Shown piece after piece: positions 1-8,104 of a stretch of 28,329 bases of DNA (the stretch's first letter is position 1; each line of letters opens with the position of its first letter). The stretch comes from JBCDCU01 sp039180865. GTDB taxonomy: Bacteria; Pseudomonadota; Alphaproteobacteria; Rhizobiales; JACESI01. The stretch is from the NCBI GenBank assembly GCA_039180865.1, contig JBCDCZ010000019.1, positions 1-28,329 of the forward strand, in the 5' to 3' direction. The notes under the pieces are model-generated. The model had not been told where the DNA came from and did not search any database. It saw only the letters and a list, made by a program, of their open reading frames with translations. The translations under genes and the position numbers were made by a program.

Positions 1-955
1 AATCGGCGGAGACCAGGGCGGCTCTATCCGTATGCCCGCCTCCTTTTGCGGCTGCTACGGCATGAAACCAACCCACGGGCTTGTACCCTACACCGGTGTT
101 ATGCCGATTGAAAACACCATCGACCACACCGGCCCGATGACCCAGAATGTGGAAGACAATGCGCTCCTTCTGGAAGTGCTTGCGGGTCCCGATGGGCTTG
201 ATCCAAGGCAGTATGCTCCGAAAGTCGAGCGTTATACATCGTCGTTGAACCGGGGCGCGAGCGGGCTTCGGGTCGCGGTGGTGCGCGAAGGCTTCGGTCG
301 GCCGGAATCGGAAGCTGAAGTCGATGCCAGCGTTATGCGTGCCGTGCAGACGTTCCGGGACCTCGGCGCGATCATCGATGAAGTCTCCATACCGATGCAC
401 AATAAGGGTATGGCCGTCTGGACCCCGATTGCGGTGGAAGGCTCAACCAATCAGATGATGAAGGGTAACGGCATGGGGACCGGTTGGGAGGGCCTCTATA
501 CGACATCGCTCCTCGATTATCATGCCAACTGGCGAAGCCGTGCGGATGAATTATCCGAGAGCCTGAAGATCACCATGTTCACCGGCGAATATTTTCAACG
601 CCACCATCGCGGACATTACTACGCCAAAGCGCAGAACATCGCGCGGAAGTTGCGTCGGGCCTATGATGACATGCTCGGTGCGTATGACCTTCTCTTGATG
701 CCGACGACCCCGATGCGCGCGACGCCCATACCCGGCCCCGATGCTCCGCTTGCCGAAATCCTGCAACGCGCTTTTGAAATGCTTGAAAACACGGCACCTT
801 TCGATATTACCGGCCACCCGGCAATGTCGGTCCCGTGTAGTATGGAAGATGGACTGCCGGTCGGTATGATGCTGGTCGGCAAGCATTATGATGAAATGAC
901 CATTTACCAGGCGGCGGCTGCCTTTGAGCGTGCCGGTGACTGGAAGGAGATGTGA
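1..955 (+). CDS. Amidase (amidase-signature family), 3' part only
   Basis: This is the C-terminal part (about 317 residues) of an amidase that hydrolyses a carboxamide to the acid and ammonia; the 5' end lies before the window. The reading frame is open from base 2, and the first residues already carry the nucleophile motif GGDQGGS, so only the Lys and cis-Ser parts of the Ser-cisSer-Lys triad are missing. The run PASFCG..KPTHGLVPYTG and the late NTAPFDITGHPA motif resemble the enantioselective amidases of Rhodococcus type, which are often encoded next to nitrile hydratase. It is clearly paralogous along its whole visible length to the next gene, with the same block order and only small indels. 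The stop lies 7 bases before the next ATG, so the two are probably co-transcribed. The family is well supported; the substrate is unknown. Confidence 0.9.
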   Translation, partial: IGGDQGGSIRMPASFCGCYGMKPTHGLVPYTGVMPIENTIDHTGPMTQNVEDNALLLEVLAGPDGLDPRQYAPKVERYTSSLNRGASGLRVAVVREGFGRPESEAEVDASVMRAVQTFRDLGAIIDEVSIPMHNKGMAVWTPIAVEGSTNQMMKGNGMGTGWEGLYTTSLLDYHANWRSRADELSESLKITMFTGEYFQRHHRGHYYAKAQNIARKLRRAYDDMLGAYDLLLMPTTPMRATPIPGPDAPLAEILQRAFEMLENTAPFDITGHPAMSVPCSMEDGLPVGMMLVGKHYDEMTIYQAAAAFERAGDWKEM

Positions 956-962
956 TAGTCCG

Positions 963-2471
963 ATGACGATCCGAAGACCCGATGCGTCCGAAATCAAGAG
1001 CGCTGCGGAAGAGCTTGGGATCCACCTGACGAAAGACGATGCGGAATCCTTTCGGGGCCTGATGCAGGGTCTGTTCGATGCTTATGACGCTGTCGATCAA
1101 ATGGTCGAACCACTTCCGGGCGTAAAATATCCCAGAACGCCTGGCGCGCGGCCCGACCCAACAGACAATCCTTACGGCGCATGGGCGGTCAAGTCGCGGA
1201 TCAAGGGCGCCTCCTCGGGAAAACTCTCCGGAAAGACCGTCGCGATTAAAGACAACGTCTGCGTCGCTGGTCTTCCAATGCAGAACGGCTCATCGGTACT
1301 GGAAGGGTATGTTCCGGAAATCGACGCAACGATCGTCACGCGCCTGCTCGACGCAGGCGCTGAGATCCTGGGCAAAGCGGTGTGCGAATATTACTGTGCG
1401 TCCGGAGGAAGCCATACGTCTGTCCCCGGCCCGGTCGATAATCCGGCGAAACCCGGATTCAACGCAGGCGGGTCGTCTTCAGGCTCAGCAGCGCTAGTGA
1501 GAGCCGGCATTGTCGATATGGCAACCGGCGGCGATCAGGGCGGTTCCGTCCGTATCCCAGCCTCTTTCTGTGGGGTTGTGGGTCTGAAGCCAACCCATGG
1601 GCTTGTCCCGTATACCGGTATTTTCTCAGTCGAACTGACGGTCGATCATGCAGGTCCAATAACGAGAACCGTTGCCGACAATGCCCTGATGCTTGAGGTC
1701 ATGGCAGGACCGGACGGGCTCGATCCGCGTCAGAGAGGAGCTGAAGCAGAGCCTTATACCATGGCGCTGTCACGTGGGCTCGCCGGTCTCAAGGTCGGTC
1801 TGGTTCCAGAGGGTTTCGGTCAGCCCGGCGCAGAGGACGATGTCGATATCCGTATCCGGGAAGTGGCTGAACGACTGAGTGCAGGCGGCGCTCTCGTGGA
1901 AGAGGTATCGGTGCCGCTGCACGCTGTCGGCGCAGCCATCTGGACGCCGATTTTTCTCGAAGGCACAACTGAACTGATGATGCACCAGAACGCCTATGGG
2001 ACAAACATGAAAGGCGTCTTTCTGGAGAGCCTACTTGATTATCACGCCACATGGCGGACCAGAGCCGATGAATTTTCCGAGACACTGAAGCTTGGCATCA
2101 TCATGGGGCACTATATGGCGTCCCGACACCGCGGTCGATTTTACGGCAAAGCGCAAAACCTCAATCGTGCCCTTACGCGGGACTATGATCAGGCCCTTGA
2201 GAAAGCCGATGTTCTCTTAATGCCGACACTGCCGATGGCAACCACGCCACTTCCGGGTCCGAATGCGAGTCGCGAAGAAATTGTCGAACGTGCCTTCGCG
2301 ATGCTCCCCAATACGGCACCGACCTGCGCAACCGGCCATCCGGCAATCACGGTTCCGGTGGGTGACACATCAGATGGCCGTCCGATTGGAGCGATGTTGA
2401 TTGCCCGTCATCACGACGAGATGACCCTTTATCGGGCAGCAGCACGACTGGAAGGCCTTTACCGCAATTGA
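963..2471 (+). CDS. Amidase (amidase-signature family), complete
   Basis: This is a 502-residue cytoplasmic amidase, of usual length for the family. The full catalytic triad is visible: Lys96 in VAIKD, cis-Ser171 in GGSSSGSAA, and nucleophile Ser195 in GGDQGGS. The spacings of 75 and 24 residues match those known for GatA and peptide amidase. The ATG at 963 is preferred over an in-frame TTG at 924: the TTG would overlap the upstream gene, whereas GGAGA lies about 12 bases before the ATG. It is a tandem paralogue of the upstream amidase, and both resemble the nitrile-hydratase-associated enantioselective group more than GatA. GatA is unlikely because no gatB or gatC is adjacent and the motif carries Q after D. 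Substrate unknown; two copies could cover different amides or enantiomers. Confidence 0.92.
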   Translation: MTIRRPDASEIKSAAEELGIHLTKDDAESFRGLMQGLFDAYDAVDQMVEPLPGVKYPRTPGARPDPTDNPYGAWAVKSRIKGASSGKLSGKTVAIKDNVCVAGLPMQNGSSVLEGYVPEIDATIVTRLLDAGAEILGKAVCEYYCASGGSHTSVPGPVDNPAKPGFNAGGSSSGSAALVRAGIVDMATGGDQGGSVRIPASFCGVVGLKPTHGLVPYTGIFSVELTVDHAGPITRTVADNALMLEVMAGPDGLDPRQRGAEAEPYTMALSRGLAGLKVGLVPEGFGQPGAEDDVDIRIREVAERLSAGGALVEEVSVPLHAVGAAIWTPIFLEGTTELMMHQNAYGTNMKGVFLESLLDYHATWRTRADEFSETLKLGIIMGHYMASRHRGRFYGKAQNLNRALTRDYDQALEKADVLLMPTLPMATTPLPGPNASREEIVERAFAMLPNTAPTCATGHPAITVPVGDTSDGRPIGAMLIARHHDEMTLYRAAARLEGLYRN

Positions 2472-2538
2472 AAGCTCTGCGAATAGTGACGGGCGTTACT
2501 GCGCAATCAAAACCTGTGAGACAATCGTTTTCCTTCCC

Positions 2539-2895
2539 ATGATTAAACACCTCATTCTCGCTGCTTTTGCATTGGGCTTCCTGAGTTCGCCGCTCCTCGC
2601 CCATTCACCGATGACGGAAAGTACTCCAAGCAATGGCGCGGTGGTCGACACACCGCCATTGGAAGTAACGCTCAACTTCGCCGGACCGATACGAATGATG
2701 AAAGCAATCCTAGACGAGACGGGCAAAAGCGGTTCGAAGGAGATTGCACTCGACATTCCCGACAAGACGCCCAACACAATCGTCAGGATACCGGTCACGG
2801 TGCTGCCGGGACACGATTATACGCTTTCCTGGCGTGGCATGAGCGGTGATGGCCACGTCATGAAAGGCGAGGTTTCCTTCAGCGTATCGGAATAA
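2539..2895 (+). CDS. copC: CopC-family periplasmic copper-binding protein
   Basis: This is a 118-residue protein with a signal peptide (charged MIKH, hydrophobic core, likely cleavage after LLA at residue 21). Cleavage would leave His22 as the mature N-terminus, the hallmark of CopC proteins, where the N-terminal amine and His bind Cu(II). The partner ligands of that site are also visible as Asp104 and His106 in the DGH motif near the C-terminus. The single beta-sandwich domain of about 97 residues is the usual CopC size. No clear Shine-Dalgarno sequence precedes the ATG. The next gene is a CopD-like membrane protein, so the pair probably hands copper from the periplasm to the inner membrane. 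No methionine-rich Cu(I) site is obvious. Family call is strong; import versus resistance cannot be decided from sequence. Confidence 0.88.
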   Translation: MIKHLILAAFALGFLSSPLLAHSPMTESTPSNGAVVDTPPLEVTLNFAGPIRMMKAILDETGKSGSKEIALDIPDKTPNTIVRIPVTVLPGHDYTLSWRGMSGDGHVMKGEVSFSVSE

Positions 2896-2932
2896 ACAAA
2901 CCTAGCGCCCAATGATTTAAGCATAGCATCCC

Positions 2933-3808
2933 ATGATGGGCGAAACCGTCTTCCAGATCCTGATTGTGCTGTTTCAGGCACTGCTTTATGCCGCGGCACT
3001 CTATACAGCAGGCAGCCTTCTCATAATCCGGTTCCTTCGTCTTCCGAGCGAACTGGAAAAGCCATTGAAAAAAAGCGTCTTTTCTCGAAGCCTCCCAGTC
3101 ACACTCGAAACCACCATTCTCCTGATCTTCCTCAAGACCGGCTACCTCTATGACGAGGGCTTCTTCGGCATGTTCAATCTCGATGCTCTGTCCGTTGTTG
3201 CCTTTGGTCCGGATGGTCAAGCTGCTCTCGTTCGGGTTATCGGCCTAACATTCATTATCGGCGGTGCGTTCATAAGAACGCTGCCGATGGTTGAACTCGC
3301 AGGCGTGTTCCTTCTCGTCTTCTCTTTTTCCCTCACCGGCCACTCGACCGGCGAGCCGCGTATCTTCCTGACATTGCTTGTGACGCTTCACCTTCTTGCA
3401 ATCGCCTATTGGGTCGGGGCCCTGCACCCGCTTTTGATCGCAGTGTCCGATCCAGCAAGGTTAGAGGAAGCAGCACACCTCGCGGAGCGCTTTGGCAATC
3501 AGGCGCTCTTTGTGGTTGTCGGATTGCTGACCATCGGCATGGTCTACGCCGCCACCCTTCTCGGCGATTTGTCGGTACTTGGATCATCGCCCTATGGGCA
3601 GGTCTTTCTGGTGAAGCTCGCGCTGGTCTCAGTCCTCCTCGTTCTTGCAGCCCGCAACAAGACCCGCATCGTTCCAGCGCTCAAGACTGGTGATGCGATG
3701 GCGGCTTCGTCTTTGGCGCGGGCGATCAGGCTTGAAGCGATCTGCTTTTTGGCGATTTTCATCGTCGCCGCTAGCCTCTCCTCGATTCTGACGCTCCCCG
3801 CATCATGA
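2933..3808 (+). CDS. copD: CopD-family copper resistance/import membrane protein
   Basis: This is a 291-residue polytopic inner-membrane protein with about eight hydrophobic segments. It contains the CopD-like segment HLLAIAYWVGALHPLL, roughly residues 155-170, and several histidines at membrane borders (for example in LTGHSTGEPR) that could bind metal. It starts 37 bases after copC and is probably co-transcribed with it. The family normally works with CopC to move copper across the inner membrane. Two consecutive ATG codons (2933 and 2936) are possible starts and no strong ribosome-binding site distinguishes them. A hairpin follows the stop. The CopC-CopD pair supports the call, although the individual sequence is divergent. 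Its link to the surrounding carboxylate and amine genes is unclear. Confidence 0.82.
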   Translation: MMGETVFQILIVLFQALLYAAALYTAGSLLIIRFLRLPSELEKPLKKSVFSRSLPVTLETTILLIFLKTGYLYDEGFFGMFNLDALSVVAFGPDGQAALVRVIGLTFIIGGAFIRTLPMVELAGVFLLVFSFSLTGHSTGEPRIFLTLLVTLHLLAIAYWVGALHPLLIAVSDPARLEEAAHLAERFGNQALFVVVGLLTIGMVYAATLLGDLSVLGSSPYGQVFLVKLALVSVLLVLAARNKTRIVPALKTGDAMAASSLARAIRLEAICFLAIFIVAASLSSILTLPAS

Positions 3809-3837
3809 CTGGGCAATTCGGTCAGTAGTGCCCCCAG
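3809..3837 (+). terminator. Weak hairpin after copD
   Basis: CTGGGCA (3809-3815) can pair with TGCCCCCAG (3829-3837) if two cytosines bulge. It begins directly after the copD stop codon. There is no T-tract, so it is at best a weak or Rho-assisted terminator. Confidence 0.25.
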
Positions 3838-3908
3838 AGCCCCGTACCATTCTCAATGTCTGACCAAAAACCGGTTGTCAGTCGCGGTCCCTTACCGTCT
3901 TATGGTCT

Positions 3909-3917
3909 TTGTACAAT
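3909..3917 (+). promoter_or_regulatory. Candidate -10 box overlapped by palindrome, upstream of tctC
   Basis: TACAAT (3912-3917) is a good -10 hexamer about 30 bases before the tctC ATG. It lies within the perfect 8-bp palindrome TTGTACAA (3909-3916). No convincing -35 stands at 16-18 bases; the sequence there is close to CCCTTA. A repressor on the palindrome would block the -10. Seen in sequence; its function is inference. Confidence 0.3.
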
Positions 3918-3946
3918 TTCAGTCATGTAATTTTTGGGAGGAACAC

Positions 3947-4918
3947 ATGCTCAAGAATTGGAAGACCGTAGCCAGCGCATTTATACTTTGCGCAGCAGCG
4001 GCAACGGGCGGTCAGGCGGCCGATGAGACAGTTGACAAAATCCACTTTCTTATTCCAGGCGGCGCCGGTGGCGGCTGGGACGGCACAGCACGCGGGACTG
4101 GTGAAGCCCTCACCAAATCCGGGATCGTCGGCAACGCGACATACGAGAACATGTCAGGCGGTGGCGGCGGCAAAGCCATTGCGCATTTGATCGAGACTAA
4201 AGACGACGGCGTGCTCATGGTGAATTCGACTCCTATCGTCATTCGTTCCTTGCAGAAAGTCTTTCCGCAATCATTCCGGGATCTCACGCCGATCGCCGGT
4301 ACCATCGGAGATTACGCGGCCATTGTCGTCAACAAGGACTCCGCAATGGGGGACTTCAAAACGTTCGTCGATGCCTACAAAGCCGATCCGACCGATGTTG
4401 CAATCGGCGGTGGCTCCGTTGCAGGCGGCATGGACCATCTCGTTGCAGCCCTTGTTATGAAGAATACCGGCGCCAATCCGACCCAGGTGAAATACATTCC
4501 TTATGATGCTGGCGGAAAGGCAATGGCCGGTCTGCTTTCAGGCGAGATCAAGGCGCTTTCGACCGGATTGTCCGAGGCAGTCGAACTCGCGCGTCAAGGC
4601 GAAGTGCGTATTCTTTGCGTGACATCAACCGGGAGAGTGGCCGTCACGCCTGATACGCCGACCTGCGACGAAGCAGGCGCTACGGGAACGCAATTTGTGA
4701 ACTGGCGCGGCTTCTTTGCGACACCCGGACTGCCCGACGACAAAAAAGAAGCTTACAAGGCAGCGCTTGAGAAAATGTACGAGACTCCAGAATGGGTTGC
4801 CGTGCGTGACCGCAATGGCTGGGTCGATATCTTCAATAAGGGAGATGACTTCACCACTTTTCTTGAAGAACAGGAAGGCCAGATCGGCGGGCTCATGAAA
4901 GAGCTCGGCTTCCTCTAA
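3947..4918 (+). CDS. tctC: Tripartite tricarboxylate transporter substrate-binding protein (TctC/Bug family)
   Basis: This 323-residue periplasmic binding protein captures a carboxylate and delivers it to the TctA-TctB permease. The ATG at 3947 is chosen because GGGAGGAA (3936-3943) sits 3 bases before it and the resulting N-terminus is a classic signal peptide: MLKNWK, a hydrophobic stretch, and likely cleavage near GGQA (residues 21-25). A longer in-frame reading from 3875 would bury the signal peptide. The family motif IPGGAGGGWDGTAR follows the cleavage site. Its length is typical of Bug receptors. It is the first gene of the tctCBA-abrB-CoA-transferase-lyase cluster and is followed by a terminator hairpin. 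Bug proteins bind many acids, so citrate is only one candidate ligand. Confidence 0.92.
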   Translation: MLKNWKTVASAFILCAAAATGGQAADETVDKIHFLIPGGAGGGWDGTARGTGEALTKSGIVGNATYENMSGGGGGKAIAHLIETKDDGVLMVNSTPIVIRSLQKVFPQSFRDLTPIAGTIGDYAAIVVNKDSAMGDFKTFVDAYKADPTDVAIGGGSVAGGMDHLVAALVMKNTGANPTQVKYIPYDAGGKAMAGLLSGEIKALSTGLSEAVELARQGEVRILCVTSTGRVAVTPDTPTCDEAGATGTQFVNWRGFFATPGLPDDKKEAYKAALEKMYETPEWVAVRDRNGWVDIFNKGDDFTTFLEEQEGQIGGLMKELGFL

Positions 4919-4928
4919 AGCCAAAACG

Positions 4929-4960
4929 AACCCCGTCAGAGACGATCTGGCGGGGTTTTT
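4929..4960 (+). terminator. Rho-independent terminator between tctC and tctB
   Basis: AACCCCGTCAG (4929-4939) pairs with CTGGCGGGGTT (4947-4957) as an 11-bp stem with one G-T wobble and a 7-base loop, followed by a T-run (4956-4960). It starts 10 bases after the tctC stop. Partial read-through would give far more binding protein than permease from one promoter. Confidence 0.8.
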
Positions 4961-5024
4961 CAATCGTGCCGCCCAAAAGAATGGCGCGCATTGAATCATT
5001 GATGGCAGTGGCCGGGGAAACGAG

Positions 5025-5489
5025 ATGACACTTTCAAAAGATCGGATCGGCGGGATCCTTCTGCTGCTCTTCTGCCTTGCATACGCCTATTTGAGCCAGC
5101 ACATCAGACTATTGCCGTTTCAGGCAAACACCGCCTTTCATGCGCGAACCATGCCCGAAGTCCTTTCGGTCATCGGTATTGGTTTATCGTTTATTTTGAT
5201 CGTATTCCCGGGATCGGCGTCGAAGCCAGACCTGAAAGGCTTCGACTTGGTCAAAGGCGCGTTTTTCCTGCTTTTGATGTCGCTCTACGGCTTCACCGTC
5301 CGCCCGCTCGGTTTTCTGGTTTCAACATCGCTGTTTCTCATGATCGGATTTTGGCTTCTGGGAGAGCGCAAGGCCATTACCCTCATCCTCGTTTCCGTGC
5401 CACTCGTCGTGGCGTTCTGGGTCCTGATGACCCAAGGACTGGACGTCTTCATCGAGCCCTTTCCTTCTTTTCTGGCAAGAGGCCGGTAA
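5025..5489 (+). CDS. tctB: Tripartite tricarboxylate transporter small membrane subunit TctB
   Basis: This is a 154-residue hydrophobic protein with four predicted membrane segments (about residues 7-24, 45-62, 74-92 and 95-140 with a break), the size and layout of TctB subunits. TctB pairs with TctA in the inner membrane; its exact role in transport is not well known in the family. A GGGGAAACGAG stretch directly precedes the ATG and supplies a purine-rich ribosome-binding region. It lies between tctC, from which it is separated by a terminator hairpin, and tctA, which begins 3 bases after its stop. TctB sequences are poorly conserved, so the call rests mainly on size, hydrophobicity and position in the tctCBA order. 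Confidence 0.87.
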   Translation: MTLSKDRIGGILLLLFCLAYAYLSQHIRLLPFQANTAFHARTMPEVLSVIGIGLSFILIVFPGSASKPDLKGFDLVKGAFFLLLMSLYGFTVRPLGFLVSTSLFLMIGFWLLGERKAITLILVSVPLVVAFWVLMTQGLDVFIEPFPSFLARGR

Positions 5490-5492
5490 GCC

Positions 5493-7034
5493 ATGATTGA
5501 CGGCATCCTGATCGGCCTCACCACTGCGCTCAGCTTGCAGAATCTGTGCTTTGTTATGATCGGGTGCATCGTCGGAACTTTCATCGGCATGTTGCCAGGT
5601 CTCGGCCCGATGTCAGCGATCGCCCTCATGATTCCGATCGCGGCAAGCCTCGATCCTTCGGCGGGTATCATTCTGATGGCAGCCGTTTATTACGGGGCGA
5701 TTTTCGGAGGCTCAACATCGTCGATCCTGATCAATGCACCAGGTGTCGCGAGCACCGTCGCAACTTCGTTTGACGGCTATCCGATGGCAAAATCCGGCAA
5801 GGCGGGCAAAGCGCTCGCCATCGCAGCTTATTCCTCGTTTTCAGGCGGCGTGATTGCTGCTCTTTTCCTGCTTATTGCGGCACCGTTTCTTGCAAGCGTC
5901 TCGCTTGCCTTTCAATCGACCGACTATTTCGCGTTAATGGTGCTTGGTCTGATGGCGGTCGCCGCTTTCGCAGGCAAGGGCGACATGGTGAAAGCGCTCT
6001 TGATGACGGTGATCGGCCTGATGCTGTCGACCGTTGGCACGGATCAGACGCAAGGCGTACCGCGCTTCACACTCGGGATGATCGACCTTGTTGACGGGAT
6101 ATCTTTCCTCCTCCTCGTCATGGCAACCTTTGCTCTTTCTGAAGCCCTTATGGCGATTATCAAGCCGAAGGACGATGCGGACCGGATGAAGGAAAAGAAG
6201 GCGTCCGAGAATCTCGGCTCGATGGCTGTCAGCGGGGAGGAGGTCAAGGAAATGACCCCGGTGATCGCGCGCTCGTCCTTGCTCGGTTTCCTGATCGGCG
6301 TCCTGCCAGGTGCTGGCGCAACAATTGCTAGTTTTCTAGCCTACGGCACGGAACAACGTCTCGCAGGCCCAAAGAAAGGGAAAGAATTCGGCAAGGGATC
6401 AGTCCGCGGTTTGTCCGCTCCTGAAACCGCCAACAACGCGGCTGCGACTGGGTCCTTTGTACCCCTGCTTACACTCGGGATTCCGGGATCTGGAACAACT
6501 GCGATCATGCTCGGAGCCTTGATTGGATATGGGATCCAGCCCGGGCCGCGCCTTTATCTCGACCAGCCTGAGGTCTTTTGGTCGGTGATCGTCTCCATGT
6601 GGATCGGTAACATCGTGCTCTTGATCCTGAACCTACCCCTCATTCCTTACATCGCCCGTGTTCTTGCAATACCCTCCCGCTTTCTCTTACCCTTCATTCT
6701 GTTTTTTTCGCTGATCGGCGTTTATTTCGTCAGTTTCAATACCTTTGATATTCAGCTTATGGTGATATTCGCAATTGCCGCAATTGTGCTGCGGTTACTT
6801 GATTTCCCGATGGCACCGATGATTTTGGGCTTTATCCTCGGCGGCATGATGGAAGAAAACCTCCGGCGCGCCCTTCTCATCAACAATGACAGCTGGTCAT
6901 TTCTTTGGGAACGCCCGCTCACTTTATCGATCCTGATCCTAGCAGGTCTTTGCCTGATCGCGCCTCTCCTTTCCGGTTATCTGTCGAAAATCGTCAGAAA
7001 GTCCGGATCCGAAACAACAAGTACCACCGACTGA
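5493..7034 (+). CDS. tctA: Tripartite tricarboxylate transporter large permease TctA
   Basis: This 513-residue inner-membrane permease has about 12 hydrophobic segments. It carries the family's duplicated glycine-proline signature: GMLPGLG at residues 32-38 and a second copy GVLPGAG near residue 270, each beginning one half of the protein. The conserved stretch GGSTSSILINAPG (about residue 70) and LTLGIPGSGTTA (about residue 330) are also typical. Transport is driven by an ion gradient, with substrate handed over by TctC. The charged cytoplasmic loop near residues 225-250 separates the halves. Its stop TGA overlaps the next ATG by one base, indicating translational coupling to the AbrB-family gene. 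Confident family call; substrate unknown. Confidence 0.95.
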   Translation: MIDGILIGLTTALSLQNLCFVMIGCIVGTFIGMLPGLGPMSAIALMIPIAASLDPSAGIILMAAVYYGAIFGGSTSSILINAPGVASTVATSFDGYPMAKSGKAGKALAIAAYSSFSGGVIAALFLLIAAPFLASVSLAFQSTDYFALMVLGLMAVAAFAGKGDMVKALLMTVIGLMLSTVGTDQTQGVPRFTLGMIDLVDGISFLLLVMATFALSEALMAIIKPKDDADRMKEKKASENLGSMAVSGEEVKEMTPVIARSSLLGFLIGVLPGAGATIASFLAYGTEQRLAGPKKGKEFGKGSVRGLSAPETANNAAATGSFVPLLTLGIPGSGTTAIMLGALIGYGIQPGPRLYLDQPEVFWSVIVSMWIGNIVLLILNLPLIPYIARVLAIPSRFLLPFILFFSLIGVYFVSFNTFDIQLMVIFAIAAIVLRLLDFPMAPMILGFILGGMMEENLRRALLINNDSWSFLWERPLTLSILILAGLCLIAPLLSGYLSKIVRKSGSETTSTTD

Positions 7035-8104
7035 TGGAAAGGATTGCGACCAAACTCAACGCCGCAGGTCCAGCCACAACTGCGCTTGCTATCGGAGTCT
7101 TCGGCGCATTCTTTGCCTATTGGATTTCCTTTCCAGCACCCTGGCTGACCGGACCAGCGGCGTTCGTTACGATTGCCGGTCTTCTTGGTGTGAATGTAGG
7201 ACTGTCGGAACGTCTGCGCGATGCGGCCTTTATCGTAATTGGAATGAGCATTGGCAGCGGCGTTACGCCCGAGACCGTTGCGTCTGCCGCAAAGTGGCCG
7301 CTCGCCCTTTTCATTCTTGCAATTGTTCTCATCGCGATTATGGCGGTCTCAACGTGGATTCTCGTTCGTGTTTTTCGCTTCTCGCTAAGTGACGCAATGC
7401 TCGCAGCAACGCCCGGTCATTTGAGTTTCGTCTTGAGTCTCGGGTTCGAAGCCAAAGGTGATCTTGCCCGGATCAGTATCGTTCAAAGTGTTCGGGTATT
7501 GGCCCTTACCCTTCTGGTCCCACTTCTTTATGTTGCCTTTGGCGGCAGCGATCTTCCCGAACAGCAACCGCCCAGTGCAGATATGGGGCTCGGCTTTCTC
7601 CTTCTGACCGGCGCTATCGGTCTTATATTGGGGATCGGCTTTAAACGCCTGCAAATTCCGGCTGCCCTTCTGTTAAGCGGGATGGGCGCGTCCGTCTTCA
7701 TGCATATAACGGACATCGCACCCGGCGCGATCCCAGAGTGGTTATCAATCCCAGCTTTCATACTGATGGGAACCTTAATCGGCACGCGGTTTAAGGGCCG
7801 CTCATCGCCTGAACTCAGAAGCGGGCTCTCGGCGGCACTTGCGGTAACAGCAATCGCCGCACTCTTCTCTGGGATCGGAGCCCTTCTCGTCCAGCAATTC
7901 ATCGACATGCCGCTCATACATATTCTAGTTGCCTTCGCGCCCGGTGGACTTGAAGCCATGGTCGCCATGGGCTTTATCCTCAATGCCAACCCGGCATTCG
8001 TTGCCGTCCACCATGTGGCGCGTTTGACATTCCTGACACTTCTCATCCCAACACTCCTCGCACGCCTGCAAAAGATGGAAGGAGAGCAACGCCATGGCGC
8101 CTAA
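7034..8104 (+). CDS. AbrB-family integral membrane protein (putative transporter)
   Basis: This is a 356-residue protein with about ten hydrophobic segments, belonging to the membrane AbrB family (often mis-annotated as 'ammonia monooxygenase' or 'AbrB transcriptional regulator'). It is an internal duplication: each half contains a pattern of the type ATPGHLSFVLSLG (about residues 121-133) and APGGLEAMVAMG (about 298-309), and the C-terminal NPAFVAVHHVARL is diagnostic. The ATG at 7034 is chosen because it overlaps the tctA stop as TGATG; a longer reading from 6905 would run through tctA. Such genes are commonly found beside Tct-type transporters, so a role in carboxylate import or export is likely but unproven. 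It overlaps the CoA-transferase gene by 11 bases. Confidence 0.85.
   Translation: MERIATKLNAAGPATTALAIGVFGAFFAYWISFPAPWLTGPAAFVTIAGLLGVNVGLSERLRDAAFIVIGMSIGSGVTPETVASAAKWPLALFILAIVLIAIMAVSTWILVRVFRFSLSDAMLAATPGHLSFVLSLGFEAKGDLARISIVQSVRVLALTLLVPLLYVAFGGSDLPEQQPPSADMGLGFLLLTGAIGLILGIGFKRLQIPAALLLSGMGASVFMHITDIAPGAIPEWLSIPAFILMGTLIGTRFKGRSSPELRSGLSAALAVTAIAALFSGIGALLVQQFIDMPLIHILVAFAPGGLEAMVAMGFILNANPAFVAVHHVARLTFLTLLIPTLLARLQKMEGEQRHGA

Noticed and set aside
551..997. Minus-strand frame of 148 codons under the first amidase
   Set aside because: It overlaps conserved amidase motifs on the plus strand and shows no protein family features.
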